A stretch of 64,000 bases of DNA from Candidatus Sumerlaeota bacterium. GTDB taxonomy: Bacteria > Sumerlaeota > Sumerlaeia > SLMS01 > JAHLLQ01. A program made the translations under genes and the position numbers. Location of the stretch: contig JASGMJ010000006.1 in NCBI GenBank assembly GCA_030156535.1, positions 1 to 64,000 of the forward strand, written 5' to 3'. Every line of letters starts with the position of its first letter. Within the stretch, counting starts at the first letter, position 1. The notes below the pieces were generated by a model. The model saw only the letters and a program-made list of their open reading frames with translations, was not told the DNA's origin and did no database searches. This document shows positions 19,923 through 29,339 of this stretch, one piece after another.

Positions 19923-22900
19923 TCAACTTGGCGCGCCGGGCGGATGCGGATTTTGCCCGATGCAAGCCGCCCGCAGCCAATCGCGCCAATTGCCGCCGGA
20001 ATCGGAATCGGACGGGGCGATCGGGACGGAGCCACTGAGGAAGTAGAGCCAAGCCTCGTCAACGGAACGGTCGAGGGCACGCTCGATCCCGATCCGGTAA
20101 AGCGCAATCTGCGGGGAGTACGCCGCCTCCAGACGTTCGAGCCCCGACGTGGTGCCGTCCCAGCGGTCGGTCTTGAAGTCCACGAGCACCAGGCGTGCGG
20201 GGGCGCCCGGAGCATCGCGTTCCTCAAAGAGCAGATCGACGATTCCCTGGAAGATCAGGAACTCTTCGGAATCGGCATGGTCCGGGTCGATTTCCGCGCG
20301 GGCAATGCGGGCGGTGAAGGGCACTTCCCGGCGGGCGGTGGCGCGGGCGTCGAGAAGGCGCGGGCCGAGGCCGGGCTGCACGAAGAACTTCTGGATGTCC
20401 GCCGTGGGGATCGTGGCGGCCTCCTCGGGGGTGAAGAAACCTTCGGTCGTCAAACGGTCCAGTTCGTCGGCGACCGTTTTCCCCTTGGCGAGTTCATCGA
20501 GATCGGCGAGCGCGCAGAGGCGATGGGCCAGCGTTCCCCGGCGGCGTCCGGAGGAAGACGCGGCCGGAGCGGAAAGCAGCATCGGCCACCACTCTGGATC
20601 ATCGGAGGAAGCCGCACGAGAACGCCGCACCAAGATGGCCGGAGGATTGTCGGGCGAAAACAGCGAATCGTAGGCGCGCTTCGCTTCCGTCGCAGAAACC
20701 TTCGCGCGCAGCGGAACCGCAGGGGGCTCCGCGGACTGGCGGACAACGCGCCCAATCATCGCATCGACTTTGCCACGCGCCCGCTCCAACTGCTCCAGAG
20801 CGTTGGGGGCTTCCGTGATCGCGGGCGGCGGAGGCGGCGGAAGACTTTCCACCAGCCGAATGTCCAGCAGATGCGACTGCGCGGTGACTTCGTTGATGGC
20901 GGCGAATTCCGGCCGGTCGCAAAGACCAAGGCAAACGAAGTCGAGAAACGACTGGGCGCGCGCGGTGTGCGCGGCAAGCTCGCCGGGACTCAGGTGGGCG
21001 GCCTGGGCCCACTGCTCGATCTTCTCGGCGGCCTTCTTCGCCGTCGCCGTCAGGAGCAAGCGCTCCTTCGCGCGCGTCATCGCAACGTAGAGCAGACGCA
21101 ACTCCTCGGAGCGCAACCGGTTCTCGATCACGGGAACCAGCAGCCCGCGCGTGATCGCGTACCCGCCCTCCTGGTAGCCGCGTCCGGGATGGAAACCCAC
21201 CGCGAAGCCCTCGCGCGCATCCCAGAGAACCGGCGCGCGTGCGTCCGCCAGGTTGAACTTCTTGGCCAGAAAGGGAAGCACCACCACGGGGAACTGGAGC
21301 CCCTTGCTCTTGTGCATCGTCATGATGCGCACCACGTCGGCATCGGCGGAAATGGCGGCGGGCGTACCAAGGTCCTCGCCGCGATCGATCAAGTCGTCGA
21401 GGAAGGCGAGAAACTGCGAGAGCCCCTTGCGGCGGAACGAATCGTACTGCACCGCGCGCGCGTGCAGGTACTCCAGGTTGCGCACGCGTTGGGCGCCGTT
21501 GGGAAGCGTCGCCAGGCGGTCGCGCAGAAGAAGCTCCTCGTACAGGCGGCCAAAGAAGACCCCCATGCTCTCGCGGCGAACCATTTCGCGCCAACGCCCG
21601 AGGCGTTCGAGAAAGGCGGCGGCCCGCGCCGCAAGCGCCTCGTCCGCCTCGCCCGCCGCCGCGCGCTTGAGGTTGTCGAACAGCCGCCCGTGCCGGTCGA
21701 TCAGGCGCAGGCGCGCAAGATCGTTCTCGTTCCATTCCGCAGCGGGACCGCGCAGGCAACCGACCAACGCCACGTCGCGGTAGGGATTGTCGATGGTGCG
21801 CAGCAGCGAGAGCGTATCGGTGACTTCCTGCTGCGAGAGGAACCCGATCGACTCCTGTGTGTGGTACGGAATGCCGGCCTGCTGGAACGCCTCGACGAGT
21901 TTCGTTGCGTACCCGCGTCCCGAGCGCAGCAGCACGGCCACGTCGCCGGGCGCGACGTCCAGCTCGCCAATCAGGCGCGCCACAAACGCGGCCTCGCGTT
22001 CGTCCGATTCCAGATGCTCGTCGTTTCCCGCATCGTCCTGCTCGCCGTCGTCGCCGGGCTGATCGTCCTCTGCCGCCAACAGATGAAAGGAAAGCACGGG
22101 CCCTTTGGGCGGTGTATCCGTGCGGCCGGGACGGAAGGCGTGGCGCTCGTCGTAGGCAACCTGCCCGATGCGCGGATCGAACAGGCGCTTGAAGAAGGCA
22201 TTGAGCACGTCAAGCAGCGGCGGGGTGCTGCGGAAGTTTTCGGGAAGATCAAGGCGCGCGCCGGGCACGGCCTGAGCCGCGGGATCGTAGTCGCCATAGG
22301 AATTGTAGAGACGCTGGAACTCGCGCGGGTCGGCCTGGCGAAAACCATAGATCGACTGCTTCACGTCGCCTACAACGAACAGATTCGCGGGGGGCGCGCC
22401 TTCTTCCCCGGCCGGACGCGCGACGGCGCGCAGCAACCGCGATTGCAGCGCATTCACGTCCTGGAATTCATCGACGAGAACGTGCTCGTAGTCCTCGCGC
22501 AGCCGCAGCGCGACCTCCGTTGGCCCACAATCGGAGGCGGTGAGCGTTCGCAGCGCGAGACGCTGGACCTGCGCAAACGTCAGACGCCGCATCGCCAGAT
22601 GGCGGTCGAGCAGCACATCCAACAACTCCGTCCCCAATTTCACGAACAGCAGGCGCGCGGCGGGAAGCGTGGACGCCGCCTCGGCCCGCAGGTCGTCCAG
22701 CGACTTCCCCGAGAACTCGGCGGCGTCGTCGCGGAGGTCCTTCAACGCTCCGCCCAACACACCGGCTTCCGCGTGAACAACGATGTCCGCCTCCGTGCAA
22801 TTCTTCGTGACGCCCGAGCGCCTCGGCAGCTTCAGCAATTCCGTGCAATCGGGGAGTGGCTCTCCGGCCTTCAAAGGCAGCAGGGCCTTCAACGCCTTGC

Positions 22901-23705
22901 GATTTGCCGCGGCAGCCTCGACGATTTTCTTCGACCATTTCATCGCCAGCGCATCCGGCGTAACCTTCGCGAGAAACGCCTCGTATGCCTCAAGCGCTGC
23001 TTCAAGCGGCACCGCCACGTGCGCACGAATCCGCTTCCCCAACGCCGTCTGCTCAAACGGCATCGCCGCGTCGGCCGCCTCTTCGAGTTCGTCCAGCGCC
23101 TCCGTCACAAAAGCGCGGGGATCGTCGAGCGAATCGAGAAACAGGTGAATCTTGCGCACGATGCCCGCCAGCATCCCGCTCCCCGCCGCTGGAGACATCT
23201 GTGCGAGAATCGAAAGGACAACGGGGCGCGTCGCGTCCTCCTCGTCGAGCGCCTTCTCGATGGCGTCGTCGATGACGTTCTGGCGCACCAGCTCCGCCTC
23301 TTCCTCGTCCATGAGATCGAAGTCGGGCGGCAGGCCGATCACGTCGGAGTACTCGCGCAACAAGGCGAGGCAGAAACTGTCGAGCGTCGAGATCGGCGCG
23401 CGCGGCAGCAGCGTGAGCTGCCCCTGCAGCAGACGGATGCGTTCGCCGTCCGCGTCGCTGGCAAGCGCCTCGGCCAGGGCCTCGCGCAACTTCTCCGACA
23501 AGCGGTGCCGCATCTCCCCCGCCGCCGCGCGCGTGAACGTCACGATCAGCATGTTTTCGAGCGAGACGGGATGCTCTGCATCCGTCATGATGCGGTAGAC
23601 GCGCTCGACGAGCGCCGCCGTCTTCCCCGCTCCCGCGCCCGCGTTCACCAGCAGATTCTGGCCGCGTGCCGTGATCGCGTGCTGTTGCGCGGTGGTCCAA
23701 TTCAT
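19923..23705 (-). CDS. addA: UvrD/AddA-type ATP-dependent helicase-nuclease
   Basis: MNWTTAQQHAITARGQNLLVNAGAGAGKTAALVERV (Walker A), VDEFQDVNALQ, VVGDVKQSIYGFRQAD, and C-terminal nuclease motif RLVLVDFKTDRWDG. Confidence 0.9.
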   Translation of the reverse strand: MNWTTAQQHAITARGQNLLVNAGAGAGKTAALVERVYRIMTDAEHPVSLENMLIVTFTRAAAGEMRHRLSEKLREALAEALASDADGERIRLLQGQLTLLPRAPISTLDSFCLALLREYSDVIGLPPDFDLMDEEEAELVRQNVIDDAIEKALDEEDATRPVVLSILAQMSPAAGSGMLAGIVRKIHLFLDSLDDPRAFVTEALDELEEAADAAMPFEQTALGKRIRAHVAVPLEAALEAYEAFLAKVTPDALAMKWSKKIVEAAAANRKALKALLPLKAGEPLPDCTELLKLPRRSGVTKNCTEADIVVHAEAGVLGGALKDLRDDAAEFSGKSLDDLRAEAASTLPAARLLFVKLGTELLDVLLDRHLAMRRLTFAQVQRLALRTLTASDCGPTEVALRLREDYEHVLVDEFQDVNALQSRLLRAVARPAGEEGAPPANLFVVGDVKQSIYGFRQADPREFQRLYNSYGDYDPAAQAVPGARLDLPENFRSTPPLLDVLNAFFKRLFDPRIGQVAYDERHAFRPGRTDTPPKGPVLSFHLLAAEDDQPGDDGEQDDAGNDEHLESDEREAAFVARLIGELDVAPGDVAVLLRSGRGYATKLVEAFQQAGIPYHTQESIGFLSQQEVTDTLSLLRTIDNPYRDVALVGCLRGPAAEWNENDLARLRLIDRHGRLFDNLKRAAAGEADEALAARAAAFLERLGRWREMVRRESMGVFFGRLYEELLLRDRLATLPNGAQRVRNLEYLHARAVQYDSFRRKGLSQFLAFLDDLIDRGEDLGTPAAISADADVVRIMTMHKSKGLQFPVVVLPFLAKKFNLADARAPVLWDAREGFAVGFHPGRGYQEGGYAITRGLLVPVIENRLRSEELRLLYVAMTRAKERLLLTATAKKAAEKIEQWAQAAHLSPGELAAHTARAQSFLDFVCLGLCDRPEFAAINEVTAQSHLLDIRLVESLPPPPPPAITEAPNALEQLERARGKVDAMIGRVVRQSAEPPAVPLRAKVSATEAKRAYDSLFSPDNPPAILVRRSRAASSDDPEWWPMLLSAPAASSSGRRRGTLAHRLCALADLDELAKGKTVADELDRLTTEGFFTPEEAATIPTADIQKFFVQPGLGPRLLDARATARREVPFTARIARAEIDPDHADSEEFLIFQGIVDLLFEERDAPGAPARLVLVDFKTDRWDGTTSGLERLEAAYSPQIALYRIGIERALDRSVDEAWLYFLSGSVPIAPSDSDSGGNWRDWLRAACIGQNPHPPGAPS

Positions 23706-25117
23706 GGTTCTTCTTCGCCGCCGCCGCCCTCGTGCTTCGACTTCTGGCGGCGGGTTTCCTTCCAGTCGATGCGCTTGCGGCCGCGCTCTGCCTTCAGGCG
23801 CTGCTTCTCCCAGGGAGCGAGTTCGTCGCCCTTCTGTTCGAGCCATGCCTGGGGGGGCGGCGCGAAGGGAAGGCTCCCCTGATCGACCACCGGGGGCGCG
23901 GCCGGTTTCTTCGGTTTCTTGCGCGGAGTGGACTCGGCGTTGCGCTTCTCGGCTTCGCGGCGCAGCGGCGCGCGAAACGTTTCCTCCTCGCCCGTCCACC
24001 GGCGCTCATCGGCCAGCCAGGCCTCCTCCGCGGCGGTCGAAGGCGCCAGCGCCAGCGTGCGTGCAATCGCCGCCGCGCGACAGCCTTCGGTCCACTCCTC
24101 GGGCAAATGGTCGGCCCCGTAACGCGCTCCCATCAGGGCGCCGATCAGGCCGGCGGCCAGCGACGTTTCGCCGCCACGATTGACGGCGTCCTCGATGGCC
24201 GGCGCCGGAGCCAGCGTGCCGAGTGCGCGATACAAGACCCACGGCACAAGCACCGGCGCAAAACCGTGCTGCACGTGCGTCACGCCGGTCGTGGGGACGA
24301 ACTCGCGCACCTGATGAAGCAGCGTCTTCTCGGCAAGAGCGTCGTCGGCCGTGCGCAGCAGACTGGCAACGGGCGAGAGGCATTCGCTGAACCGCACGAC
24401 GGGAAAGCCCCACGCGAGTTCCTTCCAGCGCGCCGCCACGGGGCCTTCACGCAGCGCATCCTCGGCCTCGCGGCAAGCGCCGATGACGTGGTCGAGCACG
24501 GCGCTCGCATCGATTTTCTTCGGGTTCTCCTCGTCGAGAAGCAGGCGCGCCGTTTCCGCCAGCGCAACGGCTGCGGAGAGAGGTGCTTCACGCAGATGCG
24601 TCAGGCGCGCGGCGTCGATGGCGCTCGTGTCGGGAAGCAGCGCTGCGGCCAGCGCGCGTGCGGCGGGCGTGGCACCCTCGGCGCTTTCATCGGGGGCGAA
24701 ATGATCGGCGAGTTCCCACGGGTACTCCGCGCGCCAGCGTTGAACGCCGCGGCGGAGCGGCCTGCCAGGTTGACGAAGCGCCCCCAGCGTGGACGGCCCT
24801 TCCGCGCCCTCTCCCGCAAGGTCGGCGAGCAGCGCGCCCGCGCGCGCCAATGGCGGGCGGCCTGTGCCGTCGTCCGCCGCACCCGCCAAAACGGCGAGCA
24901 ACTCCTGCCCCAGAATCGTGTGCAGGCCGGGCAGGTAATTCTTCTCGGGCCGCTCGGGGAAGAGCACGGGATCGGCCAGGTAGCCGTCCACGCGATCCCC
25001 CACAAGTTGGTAAATGTGCCCGCCCTTGACCGCCCGGAAAGGGGCTCCGAGTGAATCACCGATCAGAAAGCCGAGTACAATTCCGATGCGTTTGTTGGAA
25101 ATGGGGGACGGAGTCAT
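23702..25117 (-). CDS. ADP-ribosylglycohydrolase-like protein (possibly metal-site degenerate)
   Basis: IGIVLGFLIGDSLGAPF and GGETSLAAGLIGALMGARYGADHLPEEW correspond to the family N- and C-terminal motifs; 4-bp overlaps with both neighbours. Confidence 0.75.
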   Translation of the reverse strand: MTPSPISNKRIGIVLGFLIGDSLGAPFRAVKGGHIYQLVGDRVDGYLADPVLFPERPEKNYLPGLHTILGQELLAVLAGAADDGTGRPPLARAGALLADLAGEGAEGPSTLGALRQPGRPLRRGVQRWRAEYPWELADHFAPDESAEGATPAARALAAALLPDTSAIDAARLTHLREAPLSAAVALAETARLLLDEENPKKIDASAVLDHVIGACREAEDALREGPVAARWKELAWGFPVVRFSECLSPVASLLRTADDALAEKTLLHQVREFVPTTGVTHVQHGFAPVLVPWVLYRALGTLAPAPAIEDAVNRGGETSLAAGLIGALMGARYGADHLPEEWTEGCRAAAIARTLALAPSTAAEEAWLADERRWTGEEETFRAPLRREAEKRNAESTPRKKPKKPAAPPVVDQGSLPFAPPPQAWLEQKGDELAPWEKQRLKAERGRKRIDWKETRRQKSKHEGGGGEEEP

Positions 25118-26610
25118 TTCAGTGCATTCTCAAGGCGGTCGATCACGGTGCGTAATGCCTGGAGGCGAGCGTGACGCTTGTCGTTTCCGGCGATGATCGT
25201 CCACGGAGCGTGGGGGGTGGATGTGCGCTGGAGCATTTCGACGGCGGCGGGCTCGTACAGGTTCCACTTCTCGCGGTTGCGCCAGTCTTCCGCCGTGATC
25301 TTCCAACGCTTGTGCGGCGTCGCCTCACGTGCCTTGAAGCGGCGTTCCTGCTCATCGCGGTCGATATGCACCCAGAACTTGACGATGACGGTGCCGTGCG
25401 CGGCGAGCTGGTCCTCGAACTCGTTGATCTCCTGGAACGCCCTCTTCCATTCACCTTCCGAGCAGAATCCCTCGACGCGCTCGACGAGCAGGCGTCCGTA
25501 CCAGGAGCGGTCGAAGATCGTCATGCGCCCGTCGGGGGGAATCTGCTTCCAGAAGCGCCAAAGGTAGTGATGCACGAGTTCGTCGCCCGTGGGCTTGGCG
25601 ATCGAGATGACGTCATACCCCCGGGGATCAAGCCGCGCCACAAGCCGCTTGATGTTCCCGCCCTTCCCGGCCGCGTCCCATCCTTCGTAGACAATGATCC
25701 CCGGCATGCCCTTCTTGTTCATCCGCAGGTTGAGTTCGCGCAGCCGCGTCTGGAGTGGCGCCAGTTCCTCTTCATACTTCTTCTTGGAGACGGATTGCGT
25801 GAGGTCAACGCGATCGAGCACCGAGGGAATGCCGGAAGCGGTCGGAGGCGCTGCGGGAGCCTCGGGATTCGTCTGCGACGGCTTGGGCGGAAGGGCGCGC
25901 ACCTGCTCGACGGCCTCGCGCATTCGGTCGCGCAGCGTGGTGAGCACCTGGATGCGGGCAAAGCGTTGGCATTCGGCCGGCATGAGCACCCACGGTGCGC
26001 AGTGCGCGTCCGTGCGAAAGAGCATCTCCTCGGTCACGTCGAGGAACTCGCTGTATTTTTTGTGGTGCTCCCAGTCTTCCTTGCGGACGCGCCACTTCTC
26101 CACGGGGTCGGCTTCGAACGCCTCGAAGCGCTGCTTCTGTTCCTTCTTCGAAATGTGGAGGAAAAACTTGATGATGTGCGTGCCACTGTCGGCGAGCTGG
26201 CGCTCGAAGCAGGTGATCTGCTCGTAGCCGCGCCGCCACTGGCGTCTCTTCACGAGCCCATCGACGCGCTCGGTCAGCACGCGCTGATACCACGAGCGGT
26301 CGAACAGCGCGAGCTCGCCGTTCGCCGGCGTCTGCGTCCAGAAGCGCCAGAGGAAGGGGCGGCGCGCTTCCTCCTGGGTCGGCTCGAACGTCACGTGGAC
26401 TTTGAACCCGCGCGGATCGAGGATCTCGGCGAGGCTGGAGATCGCCTCACCCTTGCCCGCGCAGTCCCACCCTTCGAACACGACGATCATCGGAATGCCG
26501 AGTTGCCGCTGCTCGACCTGCAGCATCCGAAGCTGCGGCGTCAGCTCTTCCAGACGCTCCTTGTATTCGGATTTCGAGAGGGTTTCAGAGAGATCGAGTT
26601 GTTCGAGCAC
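25114..26610 (-). CDS. tandem PPK2-domain protein (polyphosphate:AMP phosphotransferase type)
   Basis: Two PPK2 domains with Walker A GWDCAGKG and GWDAAGKG, each followed by FDRSWY. Confidence 0.92.
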   Translation of the reverse strand: MLEQLDLSETLSKSEYKERLEELTPQLRMLQVEQRQLGIPMIVVFEGWDCAGKGEAISSLAEILDPRGFKVHVTFEPTQEEARRPFLWRFWTQTPANGELALFDRSWYQRVLTERVDGLVKRRQWRRGYEQITCFERQLADSGTHIIKFFLHISKKEQKQRFEAFEADPVEKWRVRKEDWEHHKKYSEFLDVTEEMLFRTDAHCAPWVLMPAECQRFARIQVLTTLRDRMREAVEQVRALPPKPSQTNPEAPAAPPTASGIPSVLDRVDLTQSVSKKKYEEELAPLQTRLRELNLRMNKKGMPGIIVYEGWDAAGKGGNIKRLVARLDPRGYDVISIAKPTGDELVHHYLWRFWKQIPPDGRMTIFDRSWYGRLLVERVEGFCSEGEWKRAFQEINEFEDQLAAHGTVIVKFWVHIDRDEQERRFKAREATPHKRWKITAEDWRNREKWNLYEPAAVEMLQRTSTPHAPWTIIAGNDKRHARLQALRTVIDRLENALK

Positions 26611-26707
26611 AAGGCCCTCCCGGGGCGGACGGGGATGAGAGAACCGTGGGCGAATGGGGCGAGATGGAGCAAGTGGGGTTTGGACGGGACGTTCTCAAAG
26701 TCCCGGC

Positions 26708-27460
26708 CTACTTCCTGGCCGCCTGCCGCACGCGGTAGAGGAACTCGATGTTCCCCAGCAGATACCGCCGCGCCAGACGCCGCGGTTCCAGGGCAAGGCG
26801 GAACGCCCATTCCAGTCCGGCCTCGCGCATCCAGACGGGCGCGCGGCGGCGATAGCCGTAGTACTCGAACAGCGCCCCGACGCACCACGTGACGGGGATC
26901 GTGACGCCATGGCCGGGCAGAGAGAGCGCCCACGCCTCCTGGCGGGGGCTCCCCATACCGGCCAGCAGAATGTCGGGGCGTGCGGCGCGCAGCTCCTCCA
27001 GCAGCCGCGCCTCCTCCGGCGAGCCGATCCCGAAATGCCCGTCGCGCACGAGCACGAACCGGAGCCCATCGACACGTTTCTCCATCGCGGCGGCGCAGGA
27101 AGTCACGGCGCGCGGACGCGATCCGACCAGCGCCACACGCCGCCCACGGGTCGCCGCCGTCCACAGAAACCGCGTCAGGAAGTCCCCCGCGTTCACGCGC
27201 TCGGGCAGGCCGGGCGGCGCCAGCCGCCGGGTGGCCCGCACCACCGCCATGCCGTCGGCGTACACCAGGTCCATCCGTTCCAGATTCGCCCGATGGGCGG
27301 GGTCGCGGTGGAGAAGGTTGGCCGTGTGGGCGTTCAGGTACCCGGCAACGCGCGGACGGTCGGCTTCGCCGGACCACGCGATCAGGCGGGCGATGAACTC
27401 GTCGGCCGTCACGGCGGCGAGCGGCAGGCCAAACAGCGGAATTGTCGGGAAGTCGCTCAT
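26708..27460 (-). CDS. WecG/TagA/CpsF family glycosyltransferase
   Basis: YLNAHTANLLHRDPAHRANLERMDLVYADGMAVV, RVALVGSRPRAV, DILLAGMGSPRQEAWA are family motifs. Confidence 0.92.
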   Translation of the reverse strand: MSDFPTIPLFGLPLAAVTADEFIARLIAWSGEADRPRVAGYLNAHTANLLHRDPAHRANLERMDLVYADGMAVVRATRRLAPPGLPERVNAGDFLTRFLWTAATRGRRVALVGSRPRAVTSCAAAMEKRVDGLRFVLVRDGHFGIGSPEEARLLEELRAARPDILLAGMGSPRQEAWALSLPGHGVTIPVTWCVGALFEYYGYRRRAPVWMREAGLEWAFRLALEPRRLARRYLLGNIEFLYRVRQAARK

Positions 27461-28167
27461 CGCCGCTGCTTCCTTTTGCGGCGTCCCTGCATGTGGTGCT
27501 TGGCGCGGCGGTAGACGCGGTCGCGCAGCCACCGCCCCAGCTTCAGGTGCAGCGGCTTGCGGGCGTACTCCGCGCGCTCGGCGTCGCTGAGAACATCGTA
27601 GCCCAGGTACCACTTCTTGATTTTGAGGAACTTGAGACGATCGACGTGATGGGCGCGGCGCAGGATGACGCGGGCAAAGAGCGAGTGGGGAGAGCTGGCC
27701 TTCATGCTCTGGGCAAAGTCGATCAGGCACGGCTCGCCCGTGGCGCGCAGGCGCAGCACGTTCAGGCGGCGCACGTCGCCGTGGTTGAGCCCGCGGCGGT
27801 GGATTTCCGCGAGCATGGCTTCGAGTTGCTCGAAGAATCCCGGAGCGAGACCGTGATCGAGCTTCTGATCGGGAACGGGGACGGCGTCGAGGTAGCTCAT
27901 CTCGATTGTCCACGGCTCGGGCATCCCGAGCAGGCGGGGAACGCGCGCCATCCCCTGGAGCGCCCGCAGGTTGCGCGCCTCGCGCCCGGCCAGATACCGC
28001 CCGACCGTGTGGCGCGCCAGCCAGGGGGTTTCGCGGAATGTCTTCCAGACGCGGGGCTCACCCGCCGGATCGAGCAGCCAGACGTCGGGCTGGGTGAAGG
28101 ACGCGGACGCCTTGAGGAGGCGGGCGCCGGGCTTGGGCGGGGAAGGCTGGGGAACGGAGGATTTCAT
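27457..28167 (-). CDS. small protein-kinase-like / lipopolysaccharide-kinase-like protein
   Basis: RGLNHGDVRRLNVLRLRATGEPCLIDFAQ resembles a kinase catalytic loop (HGD...N) plus DFG-like IDF; 4-bp overlap with the glycosyltransferase start. Confidence 0.75.
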   Translation of the reverse strand: MKSSVPQPSPPKPGARLLKASASFTQPDVWLLDPAGEPRVWKTFRETPWLARHTVGRYLAGREARNLRALQGMARVPRLLGMPEPWTIEMSYLDAVPVPDQKLDHGLAPGFFEQLEAMLAEIHRRGLNHGDVRRLNVLRLRATGEPCLIDFAQSMKASSPHSLFARVILRRAHHVDRLKFLKIKKWYLGYDVLSDAERAEYARKPLHLKLGRWLRDRVYRRAKHHMQGRRKRKQRR

Positions 28168-28230
28168 GGGACTTCCGATGTTTTCAACCGACTGACGCAT
28201 TCCACCAACTGCCAATTCTGTTCGCTCGCC

Positions 28231-28300
28231 CGTCCACCCCGCAGGGGGTGGCAGCTGAATAGCCCGGCATCGTCCCGAAGGGCGATCCAGGGAAACAGGC
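28231..28300. repeat. intergenic hairpin cluster (REP-like candidate)
   Basis: CCACCCCgcaGGGGGTGG followed by CAGCTGAATAGCC and TCGTCCCgaaGGGCGA. Confidence 0.5.
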
Positions 28301-28380
28301 ACCATTTCATTGGCGCCCCGAAGGGCCGCCACCACCATCGTTTCCAGGCCCGCGCTCGCTGAATCACCGAGCCGCACGTG

Positions 28381-28455
28381 GGCGGAATCGCCTGATGGCT
28401 GGGCCTACTCCTTGACTGACGGGGGGAGCGGTCAAGGAGTAGGTGGAATTCCGCC
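28381..28455. repeat. nested perfect inverted repeat
   Basis: Outer arms GGCGGAAT (28381-28388)/ATTCCGCC (28448-28455); inner arms CCTACTCCTTGAC (28404-28416)/GTCAAGGAGTAGG (28431-28443). Confidence 0.88.
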
Positions 28456-28760
28456 TCAAATGCCCCCCCCAAAAGGACCAACAGGGGAGGCATGGCGGAG
28501 CGACGGTGACCCGACCGAGTGCCGCCGCGCAACGAAGCAGGGTGAAAAACGGAACCGTTCCGCGAAATGTTCGAGTGTACTCTTGCAGTCGTGCGCCACT
28601 GGCACCTAACTGGCTTTGGTAAGGTGACGCGGGTTGTAATCCAGTCGCCCGGGGGGTCGCTTGACCCAGCGGCTCATCGAGCTTGACGCGATTCTGCCCG
28701 CGTTGAAGATGACGCGATGAAGGCATTGGGTTCCGTGCAGTTCTCCGAGGGTGTGACGCC

Positions 28761-29339
28761 ATGAAGTGCGAACGATGCGGCCAAGCGGACGCGGTGGTAA
28801 AGATCACGCGAATCGAGCCGGGCGGCCATGCACACCAAGTCCTGCTTTGTCAGGAATGCGCGGCCGAAACGAGCCCGTATCAGAAGAAGCTGAAGGAGAA
28901 GCAGGCGAGCTTCGAAATGCTTTTCAAGGAGCTGTTGAAGGCGCAGAAGGTGGAGATCGCCGAGGACGAGGAGGCGCAGAAGCCCGAGGTGCCTCCCTGC
29001 CCGGCGTGCGGACTGGAATTTGCCCGCTACCGGGCCACCTACATGCTGGGCTGCCCGGATTGCTACGAGGCGTTCGGCGAGGCGCTGGAAGCTGATCTCG
29101 AACGGATCCACCGCGCCACGCGCCATATCAGCACCGCGGCACCCGTGCGCTCGAAGGCGGCGGAGTTGCAGGAGCGCTTGCAGGCCATGCGCAGCGAACT
29201 GACATCCGCGGTGGAGTACGAGGATTACGAGCGCGCGGCGTTCCTGCGCGACGAAATCGCCCGCACCGAGAAGGCCATGCGGGAATCCGTCGAAGACGGC
29301 GGGCAGGAAAATCCAGCGAAGGGAGGGAAAGCGACGTGA
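28761..29339 (+). CDS. mcsA: McsA-like zinc-finger/UVR protein, activator of protein arginine kinase
   Basis: MKCERCGQADAVVKITRI...LLCQECA, CPACGLEFARYRATYMLGCPDCYEAF, UVR motif AVEYEDYERAAFLRDEI. Confidence 0.93.
   Translation: MKCERCGQADAVVKITRIEPGGHAHQVLLCQECAAETSPYQKKLKEKQASFEMLFKELLKAQKVEIAEDEEAQKPEVPPCPACGLEFARYRATYMLGCPDCYEAFGEALEADLERIHRATRHISTAAPVRSKAAELQERLQAMRSELTSAVEYEDYERAAFLRDEIARTEKAMRESVEDGGQENPAKGGKAT

Noticed and set aside
19827-23882. 1351-aa plus-strand ORF antisense to addA
   Set aside because: Very long but the minus strand encodes clear UvrD/AddA motifs; the plus ORF has Arg/His-rich non-protein-like composition. GC artefact.
26541-27377. 278-aa minus-strand ORF overlapping the WecG-like gene
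   Set aside because: Alternate frame of a well-supported glycosyltransferase gene; Arg/Gly-rich.
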